Below, one piece after another: positions 7,666 to 15,862 of a DNA stretch of 64,000 nucleotides. Both the position numbers and the translations under genes were made by a program. The notes under the pieces were generated by a model that saw only the letters and a program-made list of their open reading frames with translations, did no database searches and was not told the DNA's origin. Numbering within the stretch: position 1 is the first letter of the stretch; each line of letters opens with the position of its first letter. The stretch comes from CAJXYS01 sp913063035 (lineage in GTDB: Bacteria > Pseudomonadota > Alphaproteobacteria > Rhodobacterales > Rhodobacteraceae): the NCBI RefSeq assembly GCF_050586465.1, contig NZ_JBOCEG010000002.1, forward strand, positions 310,001 to 374,000, in the 5' to 3' direction.

Positions 7666-9203
7666 TGGATAACGTGCTTTCGATCATCACCTTCATCCCG
7701 CTGATCGCGGCCGTCATCCTGGCGGCGCTGCTGCGGGGCGACGACGCGGCGGCTCAGCGCAACGCCAAGTGGCTGGCGCTGGTGGCGACGACGGCGACCT
7801 TCCTCGTCTCGCTCTTCGTCTATGCCGAGTTCGACCCCGCCGATACCGGTTTCCAGTTCGTGGAAGAGCGCGACTGGCTGCTCGGGCTCAGCTACAAGAT
7901 GGGCGTCGACGGGATCAGCGTGCTCTTCGTGCTGCTGACCACCTTCCTGATGCCGCTGGTGATCGCCTCGGCCTGGAACGTGACCGAGCGGGTCAAGGAA
8001 TACATGATCGCCTTCCTGGTGCTCGAGACGCTGATGCTCGGCGTGTTCATGGCGCTGGACCTGGTGCTGTTCTACCTCTTCTTCGAGGCGGGCCTGATCC
8101 CGATGTTCCTGATCATCGGGATCTGGGGTGGCAAGAACCGCATCTACGCGGCCTTCAAGTTCTTCCTCTACACGCTCCTCGGTTCGGTCCTCATGCTCGT
8201 GGCGATGATCGCCATGTGGATGGATGCCGGCACCACCGATATCCCGACGCTGCTCACCCATGAATTCTCCTCCGGGCCGATCACGCTGCTGGGCTGGCAG
8301 ATCGCCGGCGGCTTGCAGACGCTGATGTTCCTGGCCTTCTTCGCCAGCTTCGCGGTGAAAATGCCGATGTGGCCGGTGCATACCTGGCTGCCCGACGCGC
8401 ATGTGCAGGCGCCGACGGCCGGCTCCGTGGTGCTGGCGGCGATCCTGCTGAAGATGGGCGGCTACGGCTTCCTGCGCTTCAGCCTGCCGATGTTCCCCGT
8501 CGCCTCCGACTTGCTGGCCGATTTCGTGATGTGGCTGTCGGTCATCGCCATCGTCTACACCTCTCTGGTGGCGATGATGCAGGACGACATGAAGAAGCTG
8601 ATCGCCTATTCCTCGGTCGCGCATATGGGCTTCGTGACGATGGGCATCTTCGCGGCCAACCAGCAGGGCATCGACGGCGCGATCTTCCAGATGATCAGCC
8701 ACGGCTTCGTCTCGGGTGCGCTCTTCCTGATCGTGGGGGTGATCTACGACCGGATGCATACCCGCGATATCGACGCCTATGGCGGGCTGGTGAACCGGAT
8801 GCCGGCCTATGCGCTGGTCTTCATGCTGTTCACCATGGCCAATGTGGGGCTGCCGGGCACCAGCGGCTTCGTGGGCGAGTTCCTGACGATGATGGGCGCC
8901 TTCCAGGCCAATACCTGGATCGCCTTCGTCGCGGCCACCGGCGTGATCTTCTCGGCGGCCTATGCGCTCTGGCTTTACCGGCGCGTGGTGTTCGGGGACC
9001 TGATCAAGGAAAGCCTGAAGTCGATCACCGACATGACCCCGCGGGAACGCTGGATCTTCGCGCCGCTGGTGGCGATGACGCTGCTGCTCGGCGTCTATCC
9101 GAGCCTGATCCTCGACGTCACCGGCCCGTCTGTGAGCGCGCTCATCTCCGGGTACGAGACCGCACTGCTCGAGGCTGGCGACGTGCAGCTGGCCGGCAAT
9201 TAA
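7665..9203 (+). CDS. nuoM: NADH-quinone oxidoreductase subunit M
   Basis: 512 residues, the ND4-type antiporter-like proton-pumping subunit. Typical motifs are FYLFFEAGLIPMFLIIGIWGG with the TM5 Glu, VHTWLPDAHVQAPTAGSV, and KKLIAYSSVAHMGFV. I chose ATG 7665, which overlaps the nuoL TGA and gives the normal N-terminus MDNVLSIITFIP. The much longer upstream open frame is only read-through inside nuoL. Length and about 14 membrane segments fit the family. Confidence 0.97.
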   Translation: MDNVLSIITFIPLIAAVILAALLRGDDAAAQRNAKWLALVATTATFLVSLFVYAEFDPADTGFQFVEERDWLLGLSYKMGVDGISVLFVLLTTFLMPLVIASAWNVTERVKEYMIAFLVLETLMLGVFMALDLVLFYLFFEAGLIPMFLIIGIWGGKNRIYAAFKFFLYTLLGSVLMLVAMIAMWMDAGTTDIPTLLTHEFSSGPITLLGWQIAGGLQTLMFLAFFASFAVKMPMWPVHTWLPDAHVQAPTAGSVVLAAILLKMGGYGFLRFSLPMFPVASDLLADFVMWLSVIAIVYTSLVAMMQDDMKKLIAYSSVAHMGFVTMGIFAANQQGIDGAIFQMISHGFVSGALFLIVGVIYDRMHTRDIDAYGGLVNRMPAYALVFMLFTMANVGLPGTSGFVGEFLTMMGAFQANTWIAFVAATGVIFSAAYALWLYRRVVFGDLIKESLKSITDMTPRERWIFAPLVAMTLLLGVYPSLILDVTGPSVSALISGYETALLEAGDVQLAGN

Positions 9204-9215
9204 GGGAACCGCCTG

Positions 9216-10652
9216 ATGATTGGTACCTATCTTTCCGTCGTCCTGCCCGAGCTGGTCCTGGCCATCTATGCCATGGCCGCGCTGATGTACGGGGTCTATA
9301 CCGGCAAGGATCGCGAGGCGCCGCTGCTGATCTGGCTGACCGCGGCCGTCATGGTCGGGCTGGGTTTCTGGATCGGGCTGGCCCCCGCCGGCACCGAAAC
9401 CGCCTTCGGCGGCTCCTTCATCGATGACGGCTTCGCGCGGTTCGCCAAGGTGACGATGCTGATCGCCGCCGCGATCGTCCTGCTGATGAGCCAGGATTTC
9501 ATGGCGCGTCACGGCTTTCTGCGCTTCGAGTACCCGGTACTCGTGGCGCTGGCGACGCTCGGCATGATGATGATGGTGTCGGCCAACGACCTGATGGCGC
9601 TCTATGTGGGGCTCGAGCTGCAGTCCCTGGCGCTGTACGTCGTGGCGTCGATGCGCCGCGATTCCGCCCGCTCCACCGAGGCGGGCCTCAAGTATTTCGT
9701 GCTGGGCGCGCTCAGCTCGGGGCTGCTGCTCTACGGGGCGTCGCTGACCTACGGCTTCGCGGGCACCACCCTGTTCTCCGGCATCGTCGAGGCCGCCAGC
9801 GGCGGCATGTCGCTGGGCCTGCTCTTCGGGCTGGTCTTCATCGTCACCGGGCTGGCCTTCAAGGTCTCCGCGGTGCCCTTCCACATGTGGACCCCCGATG
9901 TCTACGAGGGGGCGCCGACCCCGGTCACGGCCTTCTTCGCCACCGCGCCCAAGGTGGCCGCGGCGGTGCTCTTTGCCCGGGTTGCGCATTCCGCCTTCGG
10001 CTCGGCCGTCGACGACTGGAGCCAGATCGTCGCGCTCCTGTCGGTGCTGTCGATGTTCCTCGGTTCCGTCGCCGCGATCGGCCAGACCGACATCAAGCGG
10101 CTGATGGCCTATTCCTCGATCGCGCATATGGGGTTCGCGCTGATGGGGCTGGCCGCGGGCACCGTGGGCGGCGTGCAGGCGCTGCTGATCTACCTCGCGA
10201 TCTACGTGACCATGAACATCGGCACCTTCGCCTTCATCCTGTCGATGAAGCGCGACGGCGAGCCGGTAACCGAGATCGCGTCGCTCAGCCTCTATTCCCG
10301 GGCGGAGCCGCTCAAGGCGCTGGCGATGCTGGTGCTGCTGTTCTCGCTGGCCGGGATCCCGCCGCTGGTGGGGTTCTTCGGCAAGTTCTACGTCCTCAAG
10401 GCCGCGGTCGAGGCCGACATGGCGTGGCTGGCCATTGCCGGCGTGATCGCCACCGTGATCGGCGCCTTCTACTACCTGCGGATCGTCTACCTGATGTATT
10501 TCGGCGAACCGCGCGAGGCGCTGGACAGTTCCATGCCGGCGGTGCAGTGGGTGGCGCTGATGGCCTCGGCCGCGATCATGGTCGTCGGTGTCGTCAACCT
10601 CTTCGGGATCGAGGGCCTCGCCGCCGCCGCCGCCGAAACGCTCGTCCGCTAG
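9216..10652 (+). CDS. nuoN: NADH-quinone oxidoreductase subunit N
   Basis: 478 residues, the ND2-type antiporter-like subunit nearest the quinone module. Motifs include LYVGLELQSLALYVVASM (TM5 Glu), FHMWTPDVYEGAPTPVTAFFATAPKVA and KRLMAYSSIAHMGFALMGL. It closes the complex I gene set. The stop TAG at 10650-10652 is directly abutted by the ATG of birA at 10653, so the following three genes are very probably in the same transcript. Confidence 0.97.
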   Translation: MIGTYLSVVLPELVLAIYAMAALMYGVYTGKDREAPLLIWLTAAVMVGLGFWIGLAPAGTETAFGGSFIDDGFARFAKVTMLIAAAIVLLMSQDFMARHGFLRFEYPVLVALATLGMMMMVSANDLMALYVGLELQSLALYVVASMRRDSARSTEAGLKYFVLGALSSGLLLYGASLTYGFAGTTLFSGIVEAASGGMSLGLLFGLVFIVTGLAFKVSAVPFHMWTPDVYEGAPTPVTAFFATAPKVAAAVLFARVAHSAFGSAVDDWSQIVALLSVLSMFLGSVAAIGQTDIKRLMAYSSIAHMGFALMGLAAGTVGGVQALLIYLAIYVTMNIGTFAFILSMKRDGEPVTEIASLSLYSRAEPLKALAMLVLLFSLAGIPPLVGFFGKFYVLKAAVEADMAWLAIAGVIATVIGAFYYLRIVYLMYFGEPREALDSSMPAVQWVALMASAAIMVVGVVNLFGIEGLAAAAAETLVR

Positions 10653-11402
10653 ATGGGCGATTGGCCCGAGGGTGTCGATCGCCGGGTTCTGGAGAGCGTC
10701 GACAGCACCAATGCCGAGGCCGCCCGCATCGCGCCGGGCCTGGCCGGACCCTGCTGGATCATGGCGCTGCGCCAGACCGCGGCGCGCGGGCGCCGGGGGC
10801 GGGCCTGGGCCAACCCGCAGGGCAATTTCGCGGCCACGCTGGTCCTGCGACCAACCGAACCCCCGGCACAGGCCGCGCTGCGCAGTTTCGTCGCCGCGCT
10901 GGCGTTGCGCGATGCGCTGGTGACGCTGACCGGCCAGGAGGCGGCGTTCAGGCTGAAATGGCCCAACGACGTGCTGGTCAACGGCGGCAAGCTTGCCGGC
11001 ATCCTGCTGGAAAGCGCGGGGCAGGGCGGCGGCATGGCACATCTCGCCATCGGCATCGGCGTGAACCTCGCCCGGGCCCCGGCGGCCGCGCTGCTGGGCC
11101 CCGAGGCCGTGCCGCCGGCCAGCCTTGCCGCGGAAACCGGGGTGAATGTCACGCCGCTGCAGTTCCTCGAGACGCTGGCGCCGGCCTATGATCGGCGCGA
11201 ACGCCAGTTCGTGACCTACGGCTTCGCGCCGATCCGGACCGCGTGGCTGGCGCATGCCGCCAGGCTGGGCGCGCCCGTGACCGCCCGGACCGGCCGCGAG
11301 ACGCTGACCGGAACCTTCGAGACGGTGGACGAGACCGGCAATCTTCTTCTAAAGACGGGCGATGGCCGCAGGGCGATCCCCGCGGCAGACGTTTTTTTCT
11401 GA
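10653..11402 (+). CDS. birA: biotin--[acetyl-CoA carboxylase] ligase
   Basis: 249 residues. It attaches biotin to the carrier protein of acyl-CoA carboxylases using ATP, via biotinyl-AMP. The biotin/ATP loop is ARGRRGRAW (44-52) and the catalytic lysine motif is KWPNDVLV (102-109), followed by GGKLAGILLE. There is no N-terminal helix-turn-helix, so this is a group I enzyme that cannot act as the biotin repressor. A C-terminal SH3-like part follows (TGRETLTGTFETVDETGNLL). It starts on the base after the nuoN stop. That position is conserved as far as I recall in Rhodobacterales. Confidence 0.93.
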   Translation: MGDWPEGVDRRVLESVDSTNAEAARIAPGLAGPCWIMALRQTAARGRRGRAWANPQGNFAATLVLRPTEPPAQAALRSFVAALALRDALVTLTGQEAAFRLKWPNDVLVNGGKLAGILLESAGQGGGMAHLAIGIGVNLARAPAAALLGPEAVPPASLAAETGVNVTPLQFLETLAPAYDRRERQFVTYGFAPIRTAWLAHAARLGAPVTARTGRETLTGTFETVDETGNLLLKTGDGRRAIPAADVFF

Positions 11403-11415
11403 CAGGGTCAGGCCC

Positions 11416-12195
11416 ATGCTTCTGGCGATCGACTGCGGCAACACCAACACGGTCTTCTCGATCTGGGACGGCGCGCGCTTCTTGTGCACGCTGCGCACCT
11501 CGACCGAGCATCAGCGGACCGCCGACCAGTATTACGTGTGGCTCTCGACGCTGCTGACCCATCACGGCATCCCGATGAACATCGACGAGGTGATCATTTC
11601 GTCGACCGTGCCGCGGGTGGTCTTCAACCTGCGGGTTCTCTGCAACCGGTATTTCGACTGCCGGCCGCTGGTCGTCGGCAAGGAGGAGTGTCTCCTGCCG
11701 GCCGCGCCGCGGGTCGATGCCGGTACCCAGGTGGGGCCGGACCGGCTGGTCAACACCGCCGGCGCCTTCGACCGCCATGGCGGCGACCTGGTCGTGGTCG
11801 ATTTCGGCACCGCCACGACCTTCGACGTGGTCGCCCATGACGGCGCCTATGTCGGCGGCGTCATCGCGCCGGGCGTCAATCTCAGCCTCGAGGCGCTGCA
11901 CGCCTCGGCGGCGGCGCTGCCCCATGTGGACGTCACCAAGCCGCAGGCGGTGATCGGCACCAACACGGTGGCCTGCATGCAGTCCGGCGTCTTCTGGGGC
12001 TATGTTGGATTGGTGCGCGGGGTCTGCGACCGCATCCGCGCCGAATACGAGACCCCGATGCGGATCATCGGGACCGGTGGGCTGGCCTCTCTTTTCGCGC
12101 AGGGCGACGTGCTCTTCGACGCGATCGAGGACGACCTGACGATGCATGGCCTGACGGTCATCCACGCTTTCAACAAGGAACACGGCAACGCATGA
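11416..12195 (+). CDS. coaX: type III pantothenate kinase
   Basis: 259 residues. It phosphorylates pantothenate, the first step of coenzyme A synthesis, and belongs to the ASKHA kinase fold. The phosphate-1 motif is LAIDCGNTNTVFSIWDG (residues 3-19), the substrate motif is GPDRLVNTAGAF, and the second nucleotide motif is VDFGTATTFDVV. I chose ATG 11416, 13 bases after the birA stop, which gives the standard N-terminus; an upstream in-frame start would lie in birA. The stop overlaps the RNase J start as ATGA, suggesting coupling. Confidence 0.95.
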   Translation: MLLAIDCGNTNTVFSIWDGARFLCTLRTSTEHQRTADQYYVWLSTLLTHHGIPMNIDEVIISSTVPRVVFNLRVLCNRYFDCRPLVVGKEECLLPAAPRVDAGTQVGPDRLVNTAGAFDRHGGDLVVVDFGTATTFDVVAHDGAYVGGVIAPGVNLSLEALHASAAALPHVDVTKPQAVIGTNTVACMQSGVFWGYVGLVRGVCDRIRAEYETPMRIIGTGGLASLFAQGDVLFDAIEDDLTMHGLTVIHAFNKEHGNA

Positions 12196-13862
12196 GCAGT
12201 GACAGAGTGATCTACCTCCCCCTCGGCGGCGCCGGGGAAATCGGCATGAACATGTATCTCTACGGCTACGGGCCGAAGGGAAAGGAACGGTTCATCATCG
12301 TCGATACCGGCGTCACCTTTCCGAACATGGAAACCTCGCCCGGCGTCGACCTTATCATGCCGGATATCGACTGGATCGCGGCGCGCCGCGACCGCCTGGA
12401 CGCGATCTTCATCACCCATGCGCATGAGGATCATGTCGGCGCCATCGGGCTCTTGTGGGACCGGCTGCGCGCGCCGGTCTACGCGCGTCGCTTCACCGGC
12501 ACGCTGGCGCAGATGAAGATGGAGGAACGCGGCCGGAACCCGGACGATGTCCGGATCGTCAAGCCCTTCCCCGAGACGGTCGAGGCGGGTCCCTTCAGCG
12601 TCAGCTTCCTGCCGGTGTCGCACTCGATCCCCGAGACCTCGGCGCTGGTGATCGAGACACCGAAGGGCAAGCTGATCCATACCGGCGACTTCAAGCTCGA
12701 CCCGACGCCGCGCGTGGGCGAGCCCTGGGATCCCGCGCTCTGGCAAGAGGCGGCGAAAGGCGGGGTCCAGGCCTTGATCTGCGACTCCACCAATGTCTTC
12801 AACTCCCATGCCGGCCGGTCCGAAGAGACGCTGACCGAAAGCCTCCGCGACCTCGTCGCCGATGCGCCGGGCATGGTCGTGGTCACGACCTTCGCGTCCA
12901 ACGTGGCGCGGGTGAAGACCCTGGCCGAGGCCGGGCGATCCGCCGGCCGCTCGGTGGTGCTGCTGGGGCGGGCCATGCGCCGCATGGTGTCCACCGCCGA
13001 GGAAACCGGCGTGCTAAAGGGCTTTCCGCCGACGATCTCGCCCGAGGACGCGCAGGACCTGCCGCGCGAGAACCTGATGCTGATCGTCACCGGCAGCCAG
13101 GGCGAGCGTCGCGCGGCCTCGGCGCAGCTGGCCAATGGCCGCTACATGGGTCTGCAGATGAAGGCCGGCGACATGTTCCTGTTCTCCTCCAAGACCATCC
13201 CGGGCAACGAGGTCGGCGTCGGCCGCATCGTCAACGCCTTCTCCGAGATGGATGTCGACGTGGTCGAGGACGACGACCGCTACCACGTCTCGGGTCATGC
13301 CAACCGCCCGGACCTGGAGGCGATGCACGACCTGGTGAAGCCCCGGATGGTCATCCCGATGCATGGCGAGCATCGCCACCTGCGCGAGCATGTCCGCCTG
13401 GCCGAGTCCCGCGGCATCGCCGCCGCGATCGCGGTGAACGGCACCATGCTGGATCTCACCGGCGACCGCCCCAGGGTCATCGACAACATCGAGGCCGGGC
13501 GCACCTATCTCGACGGCAACGTCCTGATCGGGGCGATGGACGGCATCGTCCGCGACCGTATCCGCATGGCGCTGAACGGGCATGTCACGGTCGGCGTGAT
13601 CGTGGACGAGGACGACGAGGTTCTGGAAGATGCCTGGGTGGAGCTGATGGGCCTGCCCGAGACCGGCGCCAGCGGCGCCCCGCTGGTCGAGGCGGTCGAG
13701 GATGCCGTGGGCGACGTGCTGGCCCGGGCCGACACGCGGACGGTGATGGATGACGACAAGCTGGAGAAGCTGGTCCACCGCGCCGCCCGGATGGCGGTGA
13801 ACGAGGTTCTGGGCAAGAAACCCGAGGTCACGGTGCTGATCAGCCGGCTGGTCGCCCAGTAG
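12192..13862 (+). CDS. rnj: ribonuclease J
   Basis: 556 residues, a metallo-beta-lactamase/beta-CASP RNase that processes and degrades RNA with 5'-exonuclease and endonuclease activity. The zinc motif THAHEDHVG (His76, His78, Asp80, His81) is complete. Further motifs are PVSHSIPETSALVIET, HTGDFKLD and the beta-CASP motif SGHANRPD. A C-terminal domain of about 100 residues follows (from about residue 455). Its start overlaps the coaX stop. RNase J with coaX and birA after the nuo genes couples RNA decay to an energy operon only by position; a functional link is not shown. Confidence 0.95.
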   Translation: MSSDRVIYLPLGGAGEIGMNMYLYGYGPKGKERFIIVDTGVTFPNMETSPGVDLIMPDIDWIAARRDRLDAIFITHAHEDHVGAIGLLWDRLRAPVYARRFTGTLAQMKMEERGRNPDDVRIVKPFPETVEAGPFSVSFLPVSHSIPETSALVIETPKGKLIHTGDFKLDPTPRVGEPWDPALWQEAAKGGVQALICDSTNVFNSHAGRSEETLTESLRDLVADAPGMVVVTTFASNVARVKTLAEAGRSAGRSVVLLGRAMRRMVSTAEETGVLKGFPPTISPEDAQDLPRENLMLIVTGSQGERRAASAQLANGRYMGLQMKAGDMFLFSSKTIPGNEVGVGRIVNAFSEMDVDVVEDDDRYHVSGHANRPDLEAMHDLVKPRMVIPMHGEHRHLREHVRLAESRGIAAAIAVNGTMLDLTGDRPRVIDNIEAGRTYLDGNVLIGAMDGIVRDRIRMALNGHVTVGVIVDEDDEVLEDAWVELMGLPETGASGAPLVEAVEDAVGDVLARADTRTVMDDDKLEKLVHRAARMAVNEVLGKKPEVTVLISRLVAQ

Positions 13863-13866
13863 GGGC

Positions 13867-13882
13867 GACCGGCGCGCCGGTC
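13867..13882. other. 16-bp perfect palindrome between convergent rnj and helicase genes
   Basis: GACCGGCGCGCCGGTC is a perfect inverted repeat four bases after the rnj stop and 43 bases before the end of the convergent helicase gene. It can form a very stable hairpin in either transcript. No T-run follows on either side. It is the best candidate for a shared 3' end structure here, but termination is not certain. Confidence 0.4.
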
Positions 13883-13924
13883 CGGTCCGGGCGAGACCCC
13901 GGGCCAGCCGGGCAGGGCGGGCCG

Positions 13925-15421
13925 TCAGCCCGCCATGCGTTCCTCGAAGCTCATGGCGATGAAGCTCGGCAGGTGGTCGCCCATGCCGACGACCTCGTCC
14001 TGGCGCCGCTTGTCCTCGCCGCCCTTCTTGCCGCGCCCGCGCGACCTGGCGGCAGGCTTCGGCTTTTCCTCGGGCTTGGGCTGCGCCTCGGCCTTCGGCG
14101 CCGCGTCTTCGGCGGCCGGCGGGGCGGGTTCCGCCTTGGCGGGTGCCGCGGTCTTGGCGGCAGACCGGCGCGACCGGCGCGCCGGCGGCTTCCCGGGGTC
14201 CTCGGCGGCATCGGGCGCGGGCGCCGTGTCCGCCTCCGTTGCCTTCTTGCTGCGCGACCGGGTCGGCGCAGGATTGTAGGGGCTTTCCATGCGCGGGATT
14301 TCCCGTTGCAGAAGATCCTCGATCGCCTTGAGATACTTCTCGTCGGCCGGCATCGCGATGGTCAGGGCGCGCCCCTCGCGCCCGGCGCGGCCCGTGCGGC
14401 CGATCCGGTGGACATAGTCTTCCGAATGGCTCGGAACGTCGAAGTTGAACACGTGGCTGACCGAGGGCACGTCGAGCCCGCGCGCGGCCACGTCGGAGGC
14501 GATCAGCAGCTTGATCTCTCCGTCGCGGAACCCGTCCAGCGTCTTCGTGCGCAGCGACTGGTCGAGGTCCCCGTGGATCGGCGCGGCATCGTAGCCGTGC
14601 TTTTTCAGCGACTTGGAAAGGATGTCGACCTCGCTCTTGCGGTTGCAGAAGACGATGCCGTTCGTCAGCTTCTCGCCTTCCTGGTCGATCAGCGCGCGCA
14701 GCACTTCGCGCTTTTCCTTGGCCGCGCGGTCGCGGCGGCTGGGGCTGTACTCGATCACGTGCTGGTCGATGGTTTCGGCCGTCGTGGCCTGGCGCGCCAC
14801 CTCGACCCGCGCGGGGGCGGTGAGGAACTCGTTGGTGATGCGCTCGATCTCCTTGGCCATGGTGGCCGAGAAGAAGAGCGTCTGCCGCGTGAAGGGCGTC
14901 AGCTTGAAGATCCGCTCGATATCGGGGATGAACCCCATGTCGAGCATCCGGTCGGCCTCGTCCACGACCATGATCTGGACGCCGTTCAGCATCAACTTGC
15001 CGCGTTCGAAATGGTCGAGCAGGCGGCCGGGCGTCGCGATCAGCACGTCGACGCCCCGGTCGATCAGCTTGTCCTGTTCCTTGAACGAGACCCCCCCGAT
15101 CAAGAGCGCCTTGGTCAGCTTGGTGTGCCTGGCGTAGGTGTCGAAGTTCTCGGCCACCTGTGCGGCAAGTTCCCGCGTCGGCGCCAGCACGAGGCTGCGC
15201 GGCATCCGCGCGCGCGCCCGGCCCTTGCCGAGCAGCGTGATCATGGGCAGCACGAAGCTGGCGGTCTTGCCGGTGCCGGTCTGCGCGATGCCGAGGACGT
15301 CGCGGCCCTGGAGCGCATGCGGGATCGCCTGCGCCTGGATCGGCGTCGGTTCCTCATAGCCGGCTTCGGCAATGGCTTTCAGGACTTTCGGGTCGAGTTC
15401 GAGGTCGGTGAATTTGGTCAT
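13925..15421 (-). CDS. DEAD-box RNA helicase (RhlE-like)
   Basis: 498 residues. It unwinds RNA duplexes using ATP; relatives act in cold adaptation, ribosome assembly and RNA decay. The Q motif is near GYEEPTPIQ (21-29), Walker A is AQTGTGKT (46-53), then PTRELA (81-86), DEAD (154-157), SAT (185-187) and the C-terminal HRIGRTGRAGR. From about residue 385 there is a low-complexity tail rich in Lys, Arg, Ala and Pro, ending in a conserved-looking GMGDHLPSFIAMSF segment; such tails bind RNA. ATG 15421 gives the usual MTKFTDLELDP start. The open frame extends 124 codons further upstream, but that part does not look like helicase. Confidence 0.93.
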   Translation of the reverse strand: MTKFTDLELDPKVLKAIAEAGYEEPTPIQAQAIPHALQGRDVLGIAQTGTGKTASFVLPMITLLGKGRARARMPRSLVLAPTRELAAQVAENFDTYARHTKLTKALLIGGVSFKEQDKLIDRGVDVLIATPGRLLDHFERGKLMLNGVQIMVVDEADRMLDMGFIPDIERIFKLTPFTRQTLFFSATMAKEIERITNEFLTAPARVEVARQATTAETIDQHVIEYSPSRRDRAAKEKREVLRALIDQEGEKLTNGIVFCNRKSEVDILSKSLKKHGYDAAPIHGDLDQSLRTKTLDGFRDGEIKLLIASDVAARGLDVPSVSHVFNFDVPSHSEDYVHRIGRTGRAGREGRALTIAMPADEKYLKAIEDLLQREIPRMESPYNPAPTRSRSKKATEADTAPAPDAAEDPGKPPARRSRRSAAKTAAPAKAEPAPPAAEDAAPKAEAQPKPEEKPKPAARSRGRGKKGGEDKRRQDEVVGMGDHLPSFIAMSFEERMAG

Positions 15422-15862
15422 GTGTATCCGTCTGGTGCGGCCGGTTTCCGTCTGCCGCAAGATCGGTGTGGCGCACGTCCGTAAGCCTAGGGCCCCTGGT
15501 GCTGCCGTCGACACCGTTTCCCTACGCGAATCGCCGGGACTGGTCAACGTGCGGCGCGGGTTTTTGCGCCATATCGGGCAGTTGCGGCGATTTCTCACCC
15601 TAAAAAGGGTAGGTTGTGTCAACCGGAAGGCGATCTTTCCCATCACCCATGCCAGCGCAGCGAAGCCGATCCGCGTTGCGGCGCCGTCGCGGGCCGTCAG
15701 GCCGGGCCCGAGCAGGCGCGCCGTCAGCCCGATCCCGAAGGCCGGAAACGGCACCGGGGCGAAGGGGATCGGCAGCCGCCCCGCGCAGATCACCGCGACG
15801 CCGACCCGCCGCAGCGCCGGCGGATGGATGGGACCGCCACCAGCCTGGCCGGAGCAGCCGGC
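15422..15862. other. 440-bp intergenic region upstream of the helicase
   Basis: This gap lies between the helicase start and the stop of the FG-GAP/Hint gene, both on the minus strand. It holds a candidate helicase promoter (15519-15547) and a small inverted repeat ACCCT-AAAA-AGGGT (15597-15610). On the minus strand, about 15620-15793 is an open stretch with strongly GC-biased third positions (PIPFAPVPFPAFGIGLTARL). It resembles coding sequence but has no family I recognise and no good ribosome site. It may be a gene remnant. Confidence 0.5.
15519..15547 (-). promoter_or_regulatory. candidate promoter for the DEAD-box helicase gene
   Basis: On the minus strand TTGACC is followed after 17 bases by TAGGGA. 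The start of transcription would leave a leader of about 90 bases before the ATG at 15421. A long 5' leader is usual in cold-inducible helicase genes, but cold induction here is only inference. The -10 hexamer is a weak match. Confidence 0.45.

Noticed and set aside
7593..11255. 1220-codon minus-strand open frame
   Set aside because: Antisense of nuoM, nuoN and birA; composition is His/Asp/Gln/Arg, the typical mirror of GC-rich coding DNA.
13867..13882. Intrinsic terminator at the rnj palindrome
   Set aside because: Good stem but no T-run on either side; recorded only as a palindrome.
15422..15793. N-terminal extension of the DEAD-box helicase
   Set aside because: The frame is open but the extra 124 codons do not look like helicase and cross a candidate promoter; ATG 15421 gives the normal start.
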